Source: Phocaeicola sartorii JCM 17136 = DSM 21941 (GTDB taxonomy: Bacteria; Bacteroidota; Bacteroidia; Bacteroidales; Bacteroidaceae). From it: a DNA stretch of 64,000 bases. Location of the stretch: the NCBI RefSeq assembly GCF_000614185.1, contig NZ_BAKM01000023.1, positions 1 through 64,000 on the forward strand, read 5' to 3'. Position 1 is the first letter of the stretch, and each line of letters begins with the position of its first letter. The translations under genes and the position numbers were made by a program. The notes beneath the pieces were generated by a model, which made no database searches, had not been told where the DNA came from, and worked only from the letters and a program-made list of their open reading frames with translations. Positions 31,284-41,237 of the stretch are shown here, piece after piece.

Positions 31284-31922
31284 ATGAAGACTTTAGAAAA
31301 ATTATTCGCAGAGAAATTACTGAAGATTAAGGCTATCAAGTTGCAGCCGGCTAATCCTTTTACTTGGGCGTCCGGTTGGAAGTCGCCTTTTTATTGTGAT
31401 AACCGCAAAACTCTTTCGTATCCTTCTCTTCGTAATTTTGTGAAACTTGAGATTAGCCGTATTGTCCTGGAAAAGTTCGGTCAGGTAGATGCTATTGCCG
31501 GTGTGGCGACAGGTGCTATTCCTCAAGGAGCTTTGGTGGCTGAAGAATTGAACCTGCCGTTTGTGTATGTTCGTTCTACTCCGAAAGACCATGGCTTGGA
31601 AAACCTGATTGAAGGTGAACTTCGTCCTGGCATGAAAGTCGTAGTTATTGAGGACTTGATTTCAACTGGCGGCAGCAGCTTGAAAGCTGTGGAAGCTATC
31701 CGTCGTGACGGATGTGAAGTGATTGGTATGGTCGCTGCATTTACGTATGGTTTCCCGGTGGCAATTGAAGCATTCAAGGCGGCAAAAGTAAACTTGGTTA
31801 CCTTGACTACTTATGAAGCTGTATTGGAATCAGCCTTGAAAACCGGATATATTAATGAAGAGGATGTTCCGGTTCTGGACAACTGGAGAAAGGATCCGGC
31901 TCATTGGGAGGCTGGCAAATAA
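31284..31922 (+). CDS. pyrE: Orotate phosphoribosyltransferase
   Basis: De novo UMP synthesis: orotate plus PRPP to OMP. 212 residues. Substrate-binding part FTWASGWKSPFYCDNRKTLS, IAGVATGAIPQGALVAEELN, and the PRPP loop VVIEDLISTGGSSLKAVEAI. Intact. Confidence 0.96.
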   Translation: MKTLEKLFAEKLLKIKAIKLQPANPFTWASGWKSPFYCDNRKTLSYPSLRNFVKLEISRIVLEKFGQVDAIAGVATGAIPQGALVAEELNLPFVYVRSTPKDHGLENLIEGELRPGMKVVVIEDLISTGGSSLKAVEAIRRDGCEVIGMVAAFTYGFPVAIEAFKAAKVNLVTLTTYEAVLESALKTGYINEEDVPVLDNWRKDPAHWEAGK

Positions 31923-32018
31923 GTTATAGTTTTAAAACAAATATAGTATGAAGAGAACCGTTCGGGAATTTTTATGGATTTCCGGATTGTTCTTTTCGTG
32001 TTTTATAGAGCAGGTATT

Positions 32019-32423
32019 ATGGCACAATTTGAGAGTAGTGTGAAATATGTTCCTTACAGTCAGGAGCAGGTGTTTAATAAGTTGTCGGATTTGAGTAACT
32101 TGGAATCTGTACGTGATAAACTGGCTGACAAGGTGCAAGGTATGGAGTTTGACAGAGACTCTTTGAGTTTTACAGTGCAAGGCATAAGCATCACTTTGCG
32201 TATTATAGAGCGTGAGCCTTATAAATGTATTAAATTCGAGAGTGAGAAGTCTCCGGTTCCGATGAATTTGTGGATTCAGATTCTGCCGGTAGAGTCTGGA
32301 CAGGCAAAACTGAAAGTGACCATTCGCGCAGAAGTGAACATGTTTATGAAGGCGATGGTGACTAAACCTTTACAGGATGGCGTGGATAAACTGGCCGAGA
32401 TGTTATCAATGATTCCTTATTAA
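32019..32423 (+). CDS. SRPBCC (START/Bet v1-like) family protein
   Basis: 134 residues with a helix-grip fold: AQFESSVKYVPYSQEQVFNK at the start, then a beta-sheet containing DSLSFTVQGISITLRIIERE and LWIQILPVESGQAKLKVTIR, and a C-terminal helix DGVDKLAEMLSMI. The ligand is unknown. ATG 32019 is preferred over an upstream in-frame ATG at 31974, which adds only a hydrophobic stretch not typical of this small cytosolic family. It lies between pyrE and argH with short gaps. Confidence 0.82.
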   Translation: MAQFESSVKYVPYSQEQVFNKLSDLSNLESVRDKLADKVQGMEFDRDSLSFTVQGISITLRIIEREPYKCIKFESEKSPVPMNLWIQILPVESGQAKLKVTIRAEVNMFMKAMVTKPLQDGVDKLAEMLSMIPY

Positions 32424-32435
32424 AATAAACAAATT

Positions 32436-33776
32436 ATGGCACAGAAACTTTGGGAAAAAAATGTCCGGGTAAACGATGAGATTGATCGTTTTACTGTAGG
32501 ACGTGACCGTGAAATGGACCTTTATCTGGCTAAACACGATGTATTGGGCTCAATGGCGCATATTACCATGTTGGAAAGCATTGGTCTGCTTACAGCCGGA
32601 GAATTGGAAATCTTGTTGGCAGAATTGAAGAATATCTATGCTTCTGCCGAAAAAGGGGAATTTGTAATAGAGGATGGTATAGAGGATGTGCACTCACAAG
32701 TGGAATTGATGTTGACCCGTAAGTTGGGAGATGTCGGAAAGAAAATTCATAGTGGACGTTCACGCAATGACCAGGTGCTGGTGGATTTGAAGCTGTTTAC
32801 TCGTGCGGAATTAAAAGAAGTGGCCGAAGAGGTGGAACAACTTTTTCATGTACTGATTTCTCAAAGCAATAAATATAAGGATGTGTTAATGCCGGGTTAT
32901 ACTCATTTGCAGATAGCGATGCCTTCTTCCTTTGGCTTGTGGTTTGGCGCGTATGCTGAGAGTCTGGTGGACGATATGATGTTTCTGCAGGCCGCATTCA
33001 AAATGTGCAACCGCAATCCGTTGGGCTCTGCTGCCGGGTATGGCTCTTCTTTCCCGCTCGACCGTGAGATGACCACCCGTTTGTTGGGGTTTGACTCGAT
33101 GAACTATAATGTGGTGTATGCGCAGATGGGGCGTGGCAAGATGGAGCGTAATGTGGCATTTGCTTTGGCTTCTATTGCCGGGACTGTTTCAAAAATGGCT
33201 TTTGATGCTTGTATGTTCAGCAGCCAAAACTTTGGCTTTGTGAAACTTCCGGATGAATGTACTACCGGTTCCAGTATTATGCCCCACAAAAAGAATCCTG
33301 ATGTGTTTGAATTGACACGGGCAAAATGCAACAAGTTGCAGGCTCTTCCTCAGCAGATTATGATGATAATGAATAATTTGCCTTCGGGGTATTTTCGTGA
33401 TTTGCAGATTATAAAAGAAGTTTTTTTGCCTGCGTTCCGGGAATTGAAGGAGTGTTTGCAGATGGCTGCCTATATTATGGACAAGATTAAAATCAACGAA
33501 CATATTCTGGACGATGACCGTTACCTTTATATATTTAGTGTGGAAGAGGTCAATCGTCTGGCTTCTGAAGGCATGCCGTTCCGTGATGCTTATAAAAAGG
33601 TGGGCTTGGACATAGAGGCCGGTAAGTTCACTCATAACAAGAAGGTGCATCATACTCATGAGGGTAGTATCGGTAATTTGTGTAATGACAGGATCGAAAG
33701 TTTGATGCGGCAAGTAGTGGACGGGTTCAATTTCTCGGTTATGGAACAGGCTGAACGAAGCCTTCTGGGTAGATAA
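32436..33776 (+). CDS. argH: Argininosuccinate lyase
   Basis: Final step of arginine synthesis: argininosuccinate to arginine plus fumarate. 446 residues of the fumarase/aspartase superfamily. Visible: KIHSGRSRNDQVLVDLKLFT, MPGYTHLQIAMPSSFGLWF, NPLGSAAGYGSSFPLDREMT and the superfamily signature TGSSIMPHKKNPDVFELTR with the mobile catalytic serine loop. Intact. Confidence 0.95.
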   Translation: MAQKLWEKNVRVNDEIDRFTVGRDREMDLYLAKHDVLGSMAHITMLESIGLLTAGELEILLAELKNIYASAEKGEFVIEDGIEDVHSQVELMLTRKLGDVGKKIHSGRSRNDQVLVDLKLFTRAELKEVAEEVEQLFHVLISQSNKYKDVLMPGYTHLQIAMPSSFGLWFGAYAESLVDDMMFLQAAFKMCNRNPLGSAAGYGSSFPLDREMTTRLLGFDSMNYNVVYAQMGRGKMERNVAFALASIAGTVSKMAFDACMFSSQNFGFVKLPDECTTGSSIMPHKKNPDVFELTRAKCNKLQALPQQIMMIMNNLPSGYFRDLQIIKEVFLPAFRELKECLQMAAYIMDKIKINEHILDDDRYLYIFSVEEVNRLASEGMPFRDAYKKVGLDIEAGKFTHNKKVHHTHEGSIGNLCNDRIESLMRQVVDGFNFSVMEQAERSLLGR

Positions 33777-33799
33777 GAATAATTATAAATCGTAATGGT

Positions 33800-34792
33800 A
33801 TGAAATATCAACCTTCGGCAGACCGTTATAGTAAAATGCAGTATAAATATTGTGGGAACAGCGGCCTGCTTTTACCTCGTATTTCTTTAGGCCTGTGGCA
33901 TAATTTTGGCAGTGTGGACGATTTCGGTGTGGCGACCGATATGATTAAATACGCTTTTGATAGTGGAGTTACCCATTTTGATCTAGCTAATAATTATGGT
34001 CCTGTTCCGGGAAGTGCAGAGATTAATTTCGGTAAAATCCTGAAGGAAAATTTTCAGGGTTACCGTGATGAACTGATTATTTCCTCAAAAGCAGGACACG
34101 AAATGTGGAATGGACCTTATGGAGGAAACAGCTCGCGTAAGAATCTGATGGCCAGTATTGATCAAAGTTTGCACCGTACCGGTTTGGATTACTTTGATAT
34201 ATTCTATAGTCATCGTTTCGATGGTGTGACTCCTGTTGAGGAAACGATGCAGGCATTGATTGATATAGTGAAACAAGGAAAAGCATTGTATGTGGGTATT
34301 TCAAAGTATCCACCTGTGCAGGCAAAGGCGGCTTATGAAATATTGAGGAGTGCCGGTGTGCCGTGTTTGATCAGCCAATATCGTTATAGTATGTTTGAAC
34401 GTGCTGTGGAGGCGGAGTCATTGCCGTTGGCAGCTGAACAAGGTTCCGGTTTTATTGCATTTTCGCCTCTGGCACAAGGATTGCTGACTAATAAATATTT
34501 GCATGGTATTCCGGAACATTCTCGTGCGGCTCGTGCTACCGGATTCTTGAAAGTAGATCAAGTGACAGAAGATAAAGTGGAGAAAGCACGTCGGTTGAAT
34601 GAGGTGGCTGTACGTCGTGGACAGACTTTGGCCGAGATGGCATTGGCATGGGTCTTGAAAGACGAACGGATGACTTCTGTTATTGTGGGGGCAAGCTCTG
34701 TGAAACAGCTGGCAGATAATCTTCATGCGTTGGATAATCTGGCCTTTACTGATGAAGAATTGGCTGAAATAGAGGGAATTTTACGATTGTGA
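33800..34792 (+). CDS. Aldo/keto reductase, YghZ/GpR-like
   Basis: NADPH-dependent oxidoreductase with a TIM-barrel fold; the YghZ branch acts on L-glyceraldehyde 3-phosphate and other aldehydes. 330 residues. Catalytic region GVTHFDLANNYGPVPGSAE (Asp and Tyr), IISSKAGHEMWNGPYG (Lys), YFDIFYSHRFDG (His), and C-terminal cofactor site TSVIVGASSVKQLADNLHAL. Intact, 23 bases after argH. Confidence 0.9.
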   Translation: MKYQPSADRYSKMQYKYCGNSGLLLPRISLGLWHNFGSVDDFGVATDMIKYAFDSGVTHFDLANNYGPVPGSAEINFGKILKENFQGYRDELIISSKAGHEMWNGPYGGNSSRKNLMASIDQSLHRTGLDYFDIFYSHRFDGVTPVEETMQALIDIVKQGKALYVGISKYPPVQAKAAYEILRSAGVPCLISQYRYSMFERAVEAESLPLAAEQGSGFIAFSPLAQGLLTNKYLHGIPEHSRAARATGFLKVDQVTEDKVEKARRLNEVAVRRGQTLAEMALAWVLKDERMTSVIVGASSVKQLADNLHALDNLAFTDEELAEIEGILRL

Positions 34793-34800
34793 ATAAAAAA

Positions 34801-34851
34801 ACGGGTGTAAAGTTTGGTTGGTATTATAAAATGGCTTATCTTTGCACCCGT
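34801..34851 (+). promoter_or_regulatory. tRNA promoter embedded in an inverted repeat
   Basis: TTTG (34813-34816), a 20-base spacer and TATCTTTG (34837-34844) give the best promoter match in the window. ACGGGTGTAAAG (34801-34812) and CTTTGCACCCGT (34840-34851) form an inverted repeat with one G-U, so the same DNA can also form the 3' hairpin of the aldo/keto reductase mRNA. Confidence 0.75.
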
Positions 34852-34862
34852 TAAAACAAAAC

Positions 34863-34935
34863 GCGGAAATAGCTCAGTTGGTAGAGCATAACCTTGCCAA
34901 GGTTAGGGTCGCGAGTTCGAGTCTCGTTTTCCGCT
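34863..34935 (+). tRNA. tRNA-Gly (GCC)
   Basis: 73-base cloverleaf: acceptor GCGGAAA pairs with TTTTCCGC, D-arm AGCTCAGTTGGTAGAGC, anticodon arm ACCTTGCCAAGGT with anticodon GCC, and T-arm with GTTCGAGTC. CCA is not encoded. Confidence 0.95.
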
Positions 34936-34951
34936 CTCTCTCGTCGAGGAT

Positions 34952-35036
34952 GCTCGAATGGTGGAATCGGTAGACACGAGGGACTTAAAATCCCTTGGCC
35001 ATTGCGGCTGTGCGGGTTCAAGTCCCGCTTCGAGTA
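34952..35036 (+). tRNA. tRNA-Leu (TAA)
   Basis: 85-base class II tRNA: acceptor GCTCGAA with TTCGAGT, D-arm TGGTGGAATCGGTAGACA, anticodon stem GGGACTTAAAATCCC with anticodon TAA, a long variable arm (about TGGCCATTGCGGCTGT) and T-arm GCGGGTTCAAGTCCCGC. Follows tRNA-Gly by 16 bases and shares its promoter. Confidence 0.95.
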
Positions 35037-35045
35037 CAGGATAAG

Positions 35046-35085
35046 ATCGCAAGCTTTTAATTATAAATAGCTTGCGATTTTTATT
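35046..35085 (+). terminator. Intrinsic terminator of the tRNA unit
   Basis: ATCGCAAGCT (35046-35055) pairs with AGCTTGCGAT (35069-35078), followed by TTTTATTTTTG. Confidence 0.9.
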
Positions 35086-35438
35086 TTTGTGGGTTGCACC
35101 ACTTTTATGCCACAGATAATCAATTGGGGGGCACTTAGTAATAAACCTGTGTTTACTTGAAAGAAAGTAGTACCTTTGCAAAAAAAATAATTCAATAGAA
35201 AAGAATCGGAGTACCTGTAAAATCCTGTGTTTGTCCGAAGAACTGTCCAATTTTGTAAAGGAAGAATTTCAGCGCACTTGCATGATTTGTTTCCAGAAGA
35301 AATTTTATGCTTCTGGGTGGATATAATGTTATGGTAGAATTTCTTATAAAAACAGGTTTAATCATTATAATAACTATTCAGGTTATTGGTTTGTGACATC
35401 TTTTTCCGATATTTGTGTGGTTGAAAAAGATAAATACT
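35086..35438 (+). other. Intergenic region with an orphan -7 element
   Basis: No gene is supported in these 353 bases. TACCTTTG at 35171-35178 matches the -7 consensus and lies about 260 bases upstream of the HTCS start, so it may drive a long leader or a small RNA. Only short open frames follow it. Confidence 0.5.
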
Positions 35439-38400
35439 ATGTTGAAACAAATTCTTCTTATATGGTTGTATTTTTCTGCCTTGCCTTTGTTTGGTCAGAG
35501 TTTGATTGATATTAAATATTATTCAGTTCAGGATGGGTTATCACAGAAAAATATTCAGAATTTCATTCAGGATGATAATGGTTATATATGGATGGCTACA
35601 TGGAACGGACTAGAGCGTTTTGATGGATATTCTTTTACTAATTATAAAACTTATCCTGAAAGTGATGTACGTATAACGAATCATCGTTTTACCAATATTG
35701 AAAAAAGTTCTCTGAATAATATTTGGTGTCAGACGTATGATAAACATTGTTATCTGTTTAATACCCGTACTTATCAGTATGAAGATCCCTTTCTTTTCAA
35801 CAAGGGGGGGAGAACTCAGTTGAAAAACTGTATGTATTGCGTAAAGGGATAACATGGGCTGTAGGTGTACAAAATGAGTTATTCCGTTTGGATGAAAATA
35901 GATTTCCTGCTACGGAGTCAGTGCAATTATATACTGGAAAAACAGAAAATAACATAGGAGACAGTATCTATACTGTGATGCAGGACAAGGATGGAGATGA
36001 ATGGATTCTGACAAATAAAGGAACTACAATTGTAGGGAAGAAGAGTATGGCAAATCTTATGCCTTTTAAGTTTATGGTAGAGAATGCAGATGATATCTAT
36101 CTTGCTACTTCAAAAGGCTTTTTTGCCCGATATGACTATCAGAGTCAAAATGTAGTTCCATGTGTCCCCGATGAACCTATGTCTGAGATTATCGGATTGA
36201 CATCTTTATCTGACCATAAAATCGCTATTTTACAGAGAAAAGAGATTCGGTTTTATAATCCGGAAACAGGCAAGTTTACTCTTTATAAAATGCCTGTAGA
36301 GATTAGTCCTGATATATATCAAGATAGAAAAGGTATTCTTTGGTTGCTGGGAGTCACGGGCGGGGTCATTCGTTTGGATTGTACTACTGAGGATATTATC
36401 TTATTAAGTTATCCTAAGTTAAAGGAAGTTCCTTTTACCAAGCCTCGTACTTTTATACATGAGGACGAGTATGGTTGTATTTGGGTGAATCCTGTAGAAG
36501 GTGAGTTATATTTCTATAATCCGATGACTAGATCTTTGGAACAGGCTTATGTTTATGAGAAAGGAGTGAGAGTACCAATCTCATTTCAGGCTTTCAGCTA
36601 TTTTATTGATCATCATAAAAATCTGTGGTATGCCACTCCGGGAAGTGAATTAGGATATCTTTCTTTTCATCAAAGTGGATTGGATTATATAATCAACAGA
36701 CATAAAGAGTCTGCCCGTTCGTTGATGGAGGATCATCGCAAACGTGTATGGATTGGTTGGAAACGGAATCATAAAACTCAACCGGGAAACATCTGTCTTT
36801 ATGATTCGTTAGGACAGTGGATAGGAAATATTTCGCAAAAAGGAAAAATAGTGGCGGATCAGTCTGTCTCATTTAATGCCGATGTGTATTGTATTTATGA
36901 AGATAAAGATCATAACATCTGGATGGGGACTAGAGAAGACGGCTTGTTTTTATTCCGTTTTCAAGGGGAGGACAACTATCAGGTAACCTGTTACCTGCCC
37001 GATAAAGATAATCCTTACAGCATTTCTTCCAAGTCTATATTCTCTATTTTGCAAGATTCGTCTGGAAGAATATGGATTGGCACTTTCGGTGGAGGTATCA
37101 ATTTGGTTGAGTCTGCTTCCGCAGGAGGGGATTTGAAGTTTATTCATTACGGTAATATTCTCAATAATTATCCCATTCATGTATGTGAGAAAGTGCGTTG
37201 TTTATATGAGGCGGCTGATGGAGTGATCTTGATAGGTACTACTGGCGGACTACTGTCTTGTTCTACAGATTTTCCCCGTCCGGAAGAGATTCGTTTTTTT
37301 CATAATGTTTGTGATGAGCGTTATTCCAGTTTGAGCAATAATGATATATTGGATATAACCCAAACTAAGGGTGGCAAACTGCTGGTAACTACTTTGAGTG
37401 GTGGTATTAATATTCTGGATGATGGTAGCGGTTTATCTGAAAGATTGAACTTTAAACATGACAATGCCACTAATGACCGATTACCGGATTTGTCACTGTC
37501 CAGCATAGAGGATCAAGAAGGAAATATATGGATCGTTTCAGAAAATAAGATTTCCAAATTTGATGCTGGTCTGAATCTGCTCGAGGAGTATAAAGATCAG
37601 ATACAGATGGCAGAGACCAAGCCTGTTCTGCTATCTTCTGGTAAATTGCTTTTAGGATCACTATATGGTGCGTTATGTATAACTCCCGATGAGTTGCATA
37701 AGAGTGATTTCGTTCCTCCTGTCGTTTTTTCCCATCTTGACATTTATCAGAATAATACTTCTCGCAGGCAGGACATATATAGTAACGATGAGGCTCAGTA
37801 CCTGCGGCCGGATGAGCGTAATTTCACTATAACTTTTGCTGCCTTGGACTATGTTAACTCTCCGGCTATAAAATACGCATATCGAATTAAGGGACTGAAT
37901 GACCAGTGGATAGAGCTTGGAACTAATCGCTCTGCTAGTTTGGTGAATGTTCCTGCCGGCGATTATCTGTTTCAGGTCAAATCGACTAATGCCGATGGGG
38001 TATGGGTTGATAATGTGGCTTCTTTGTCCATACATATTGACCCTGTGTTTGGTGAAACTGTTTGGGCGGTATTGCTCTATATCACCCTGGCTGTGGTGAT
38101 TATGTTGGTAGTGATCTGCATTGTGTTACGCATTACTAACCTGCAAAGAAGGATAGATTTTGAACAACAGATTTCTAACTTGAAACTGCGTTTCTTTACT
38201 GATATATCCCATGAACTTCGTACACCGTTGACGCTTATAGCCAGTCCCATTGACGAAGTTATCAGTAATGAGAAATTATCTGATGCAGGCCTGGAGAATA
38301 TGCAAGTGGCCAAAAGAAACACAGACAGAATGTTGCGGCTCATCAATCAAATATTGGATTTTCGCAAGATACAGAATGATAAGATGAAAGTATTGGTGGA

Positions 38401-39762
38401 GCAAGTGGATGTAGTTCCTTTGATTTTAAAAATCTACGGTAATTTTGTCCCTATGGCTCATAAGCACCGTATTGACTTCAGGTTGGTTTGTCCGCTCGAT
38501 TCCTTTGTTATGTATACGGATGTGGACAAATTGGAGAAGATTCTTTTTAATTTATTGTCCAATGCCTTTAAATATACTCCCGATGAGAAGACTATCTCCT
38601 TGTCTGTTACTTGCGAGAAACAGGTTTTGTGTTTGCAAGTAAAAGATGAGGGCAGGGGAATCAATGCCCAAAAGCTCAATCGTCTGTTTACCCGTTTTGA
38701 CACGTTGGATGAGGCTGATCCTAATATGTCTACCGGCATAGGACTTTCATTGGTCAAAGAATTATTGAATCTGCTTCATGGTACAGTCAGAGTAGACAGT
38801 AAATTGGGTGAGGGCAGCAGTTTCTTTGTCAGACTGCCGGGGAGTCGCGATACGTTTGATGCTGATGCCAATGCCGAATTTATTCTGGCCGATGGTAAAA
38901 ATTCCGGATCGGAGACAGTGGTACCTGATAATCTTGTAGAAGAAGAGGAAGATAAGGAAACACGGATTCTTATTATTGAGGATAATGAAGAACTTCGTCA
39001 TTTTATCTGTGGCGTACTCGCCAGGGAGTATGTGGTTTTTGAAGCGGGTAACGGTCGTCAAGGGCTTGAAATGACTTTGAGCGAATTGCCTGATATTGTG
39101 ATCAGTGACATTATGATGCCTGAGATGGATGGAATAGAGTACCTGAAACAAGTGAAAGGAAATAGTGATATCTGTCATATTCCTATCATCCTGTTATCTG
39201 CCAAGTCTTCGTTGAATGATCAGATTCAGGGGTTGGAATATGGAGCGGATGAATACATAACGAAGCCTTTCAGCTCTGCTTATTTGAAGGCCAGGGTAGA
39301 TTCCTTGCTCAAGCAAAGGCAAATATTGTATGATTATTATACTTCAAAAATGAGAGGAGAGAAGGACACTGCTCTTATGGAACAACTTGCTCCTTCTACT
39401 CCCCAAGTTACTCATTTCGATGATGATTTCATCCGGAACATTCTTCAGAGTGTGGAAGAAAACATTCAGAATTCTGAGTTTAGAATTGATGATCTGGCCG
39501 AGGCCATGAGTATGAGCCGGACTGTATTCTATCGGAAAGTGAAATCGCTGATGGGAGTTTCTCCCGTAGATTTTGTAAAAACGATGCGGATTAAACGGGC
39601 GGTCCAACTTTTGGAACAGGATGAATTAACCGTATCCGAAGTAGGTATATGAGCGGGTTCACTACTCCGCAATATTTCAGCAGAGTGTTTAAAGAAGCAA
39701 TGGGATGTACCCCAAAGGAGTATAAATTGAAGCATAAACCGATTGCTGGGCAAAATGTATAA
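35439..39762 (+). CDS. Hybrid two-component system (HTCS) regulator (two apparent frameshifts)
   Basis: Membrane-spanning sensor and transcription factor in one chain, the usual local controller of glycan-utilisation genes. Order: signal peptide (ending LFGQ), periplasmic propeller repeats (YYSVQDGLSQKNIQNFIQDD, DSSGRIWIGTFGGGINL), Y_Y_Y domain (about 800-865, YAYRIKGLNDQWIELGTN), membrane helix (about 872-895), histidine kinase with H-box FFTDISHELRTPLTLI (about 920) and ATPase domain, receiver with ISDIMMPEMDG (about 1225), AraC HTH. The first break (35810) is in a G7 run that needs G8 to give NKGGENSVEKLYVLRKG; the second (39645) restores YMSGFTTPQYFSRVFKEAMG to TAA at 39762. Each is one lost base. 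Joined length about 1441 residues. ATG 35439 begins the signal peptide. Confidence 0.94.
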
Positions 39763-39805
39763 CTAATAGCCTAAATACTGCAACTTCCGCATAGGTGTCT
39801 TGCTT

Positions 39806-39813
39806 TATATTTG
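39806..39813 (+). promoter_or_regulatory. -7 element for the GH28 gene
   Basis: TATATTTG matches TAnnTTTG, 28 bases upstream of the GH28 start, in the 79-base gap after the HTCS. Confidence 0.6.
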
Positions 39814-39841
39814 CATAGAATTATAAACATAATACAATACT

Positions 39842-41233
39842 ATGCAGACAAGAACCGTTCAATTTTTGGCATCTTTGTTGTTTTTGACAACAGCCATATC
39901 TTCATGCGATGAAAAAGAAGTGTCTCCGTGGGATAGGATGGTCGGGGTTAGTAATCAGATTATACCTCCCGTTTTTCCCGATAGAACTTTTGTGATAACT
40001 GATTATCATGATGTGAAAGACACGCTTTATACAAATGCCATCAATCGGGCCATAGCCATTTGTTCCGAGCAGGGAGGTGGAAAAGTGCTTATTCCCGACG
40101 GAGAATTTTTCACTGCCCCCATTCGTTTGAAGTCCAATGTAAACCTTCATTTATCTGACAGTACAATTTTGAAGTTTACTGCAGATCCTTCCCTTTTTGA
40201 TACTGTACAGACTCGCATAGAAGGAATAGATTGTTACAATATCTCTCCGTTGATTTATGCCTATGGAGAAACTAATATTGCCATCACCGGTAATGGGGTG
40301 ATGGATGGCCAGGCTGATAGCAGTAATTGGTTCAGTGAAAGCAGAATTCGCGGTATGGTACAGGAAGATGGTAAGAAAATAAATGAGAAAACATTGCTGT
40401 ATGAAATGAAAGAGGATTCTATTCCTTTTAAAGAACGTGTATTTATGCGAGAGAATGGCATGCGTCCTCAGTTTATTAATCTCTACAAATGTAAGAATAT
40501 TCTATTGGAAGGATTTACTATCAACCGTTCGCCGTTTTGGCTCATTCATCCGTTGTTGTCCGAGAATATCACTGTCAGAAAAGTAAAGATGCAGAGTCAT
40601 GGTTATAATAATGATGGTTGTGATCCGGAATCATGTAGGGATGTGTTGATTGAGGATTGTGATTTTGACACAGGCGATGATTGTATCGCCATCAAATCGG
40701 GACGTGATGAAGATGGCCGTTACTGGAATATTCCCAGTGAGAATATTATAGTCCGTCATTGCAGAATGAAGGATGGTCATGCCGGAGTAGCTATTGGCAG
40801 TGAGGTGACCGGAGGCTGCCGTAACGTATGGGTGGAAAATTGTACCATGGACAGTCCTGAACTCGACCGTATTATCCGTATAAAATCAAATGCCATGCGA
40901 GGAGGCGAAGTGGAAAACATATTTGTCCGGAATATTAGGGTAGGTGAATGTAAGGAGTCTATTTTAGGCTTTGAATTGAAATACTGGCATGTGGACGACG
41001 GACCGTATCTTCCTTATTTTCATAATATTCATTTGGAAAATATCACAAGTAAGAAGAGTCAGTATGTTTTGCATCTGGATGGTTTTGAAGATAAAATACG
41101 GGCGCGGGATATCTTTGTAAAAGATTGTACTTTTGATGGAGTGATGAAACCTGAGATTAATAAAGTAATTGGTGTTGAAAACATTCACTTTGAGAATGTA
41201 ACGGTAAATGGACAGGATTTTAAAGGTGTATAA
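39842..41233 (+). CDS. Glycoside hydrolase family 28 (polygalacturonase-like) lipoprotein
   Basis: Hydrolyses alpha-linked galacturonic acid, or related linkages, in pectin by an inverting mechanism. 463 residues with a lipoprotein signal (lipobox ISSC) and a right-handed parallel beta-helix. GH28 signatures in order: NNDGCDPESC (about 256), DTGDDCIAIKSG with the catalytic aspartates (about 277), DGHAGVAIGSE (about 311) and IIRIKSNAMRGG (about 347). Target could be homogalacturonan, rhamnogalacturonan or xylogalacturonan; the sequence does not decide. Confidence 0.93.
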   Translation: MQTRTVQFLASLLFLTTAISSCDEKEVSPWDRMVGVSNQIIPPVFPDRTFVITDYHDVKDTLYTNAINRAIAICSEQGGGKVLIPDGEFFTAPIRLKSNVNLHLSDSTILKFTADPSLFDTVQTRIEGIDCYNISPLIYAYGETNIAITGNGVMDGQADSSNWFSESRIRGMVQEDGKKINEKTLLYEMKEDSIPFKERVFMRENGMRPQFINLYKCKNILLEGFTINRSPFWLIHPLLSENITVRKVKMQSHGYNNDGCDPESCRDVLIEDCDFDTGDDCIAIKSGRDEDGRYWNIPSENIIVRHCRMKDGHAGVAIGSEVTGGCRNVWVENCTMDSPELDRIIRIKSNAMRGGEVENIFVRNIRVGECKESILGFELKYWHVDDGPYLPYFHNIHLENITSKKSQYVLHLDGFEDKIRARDIFVKDCTFDGVMKPEINKVIGVENIHFENVTVNGQDFKGV

Positions 41234-41237
41234 AGTA

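Noticed and set aside
34952..35438. tRNA-Leu as an integration site with element remnants downstream
   Set aside because: No duplicated tRNA 3' end or integrase remains were found; only short unrelated frames follow.
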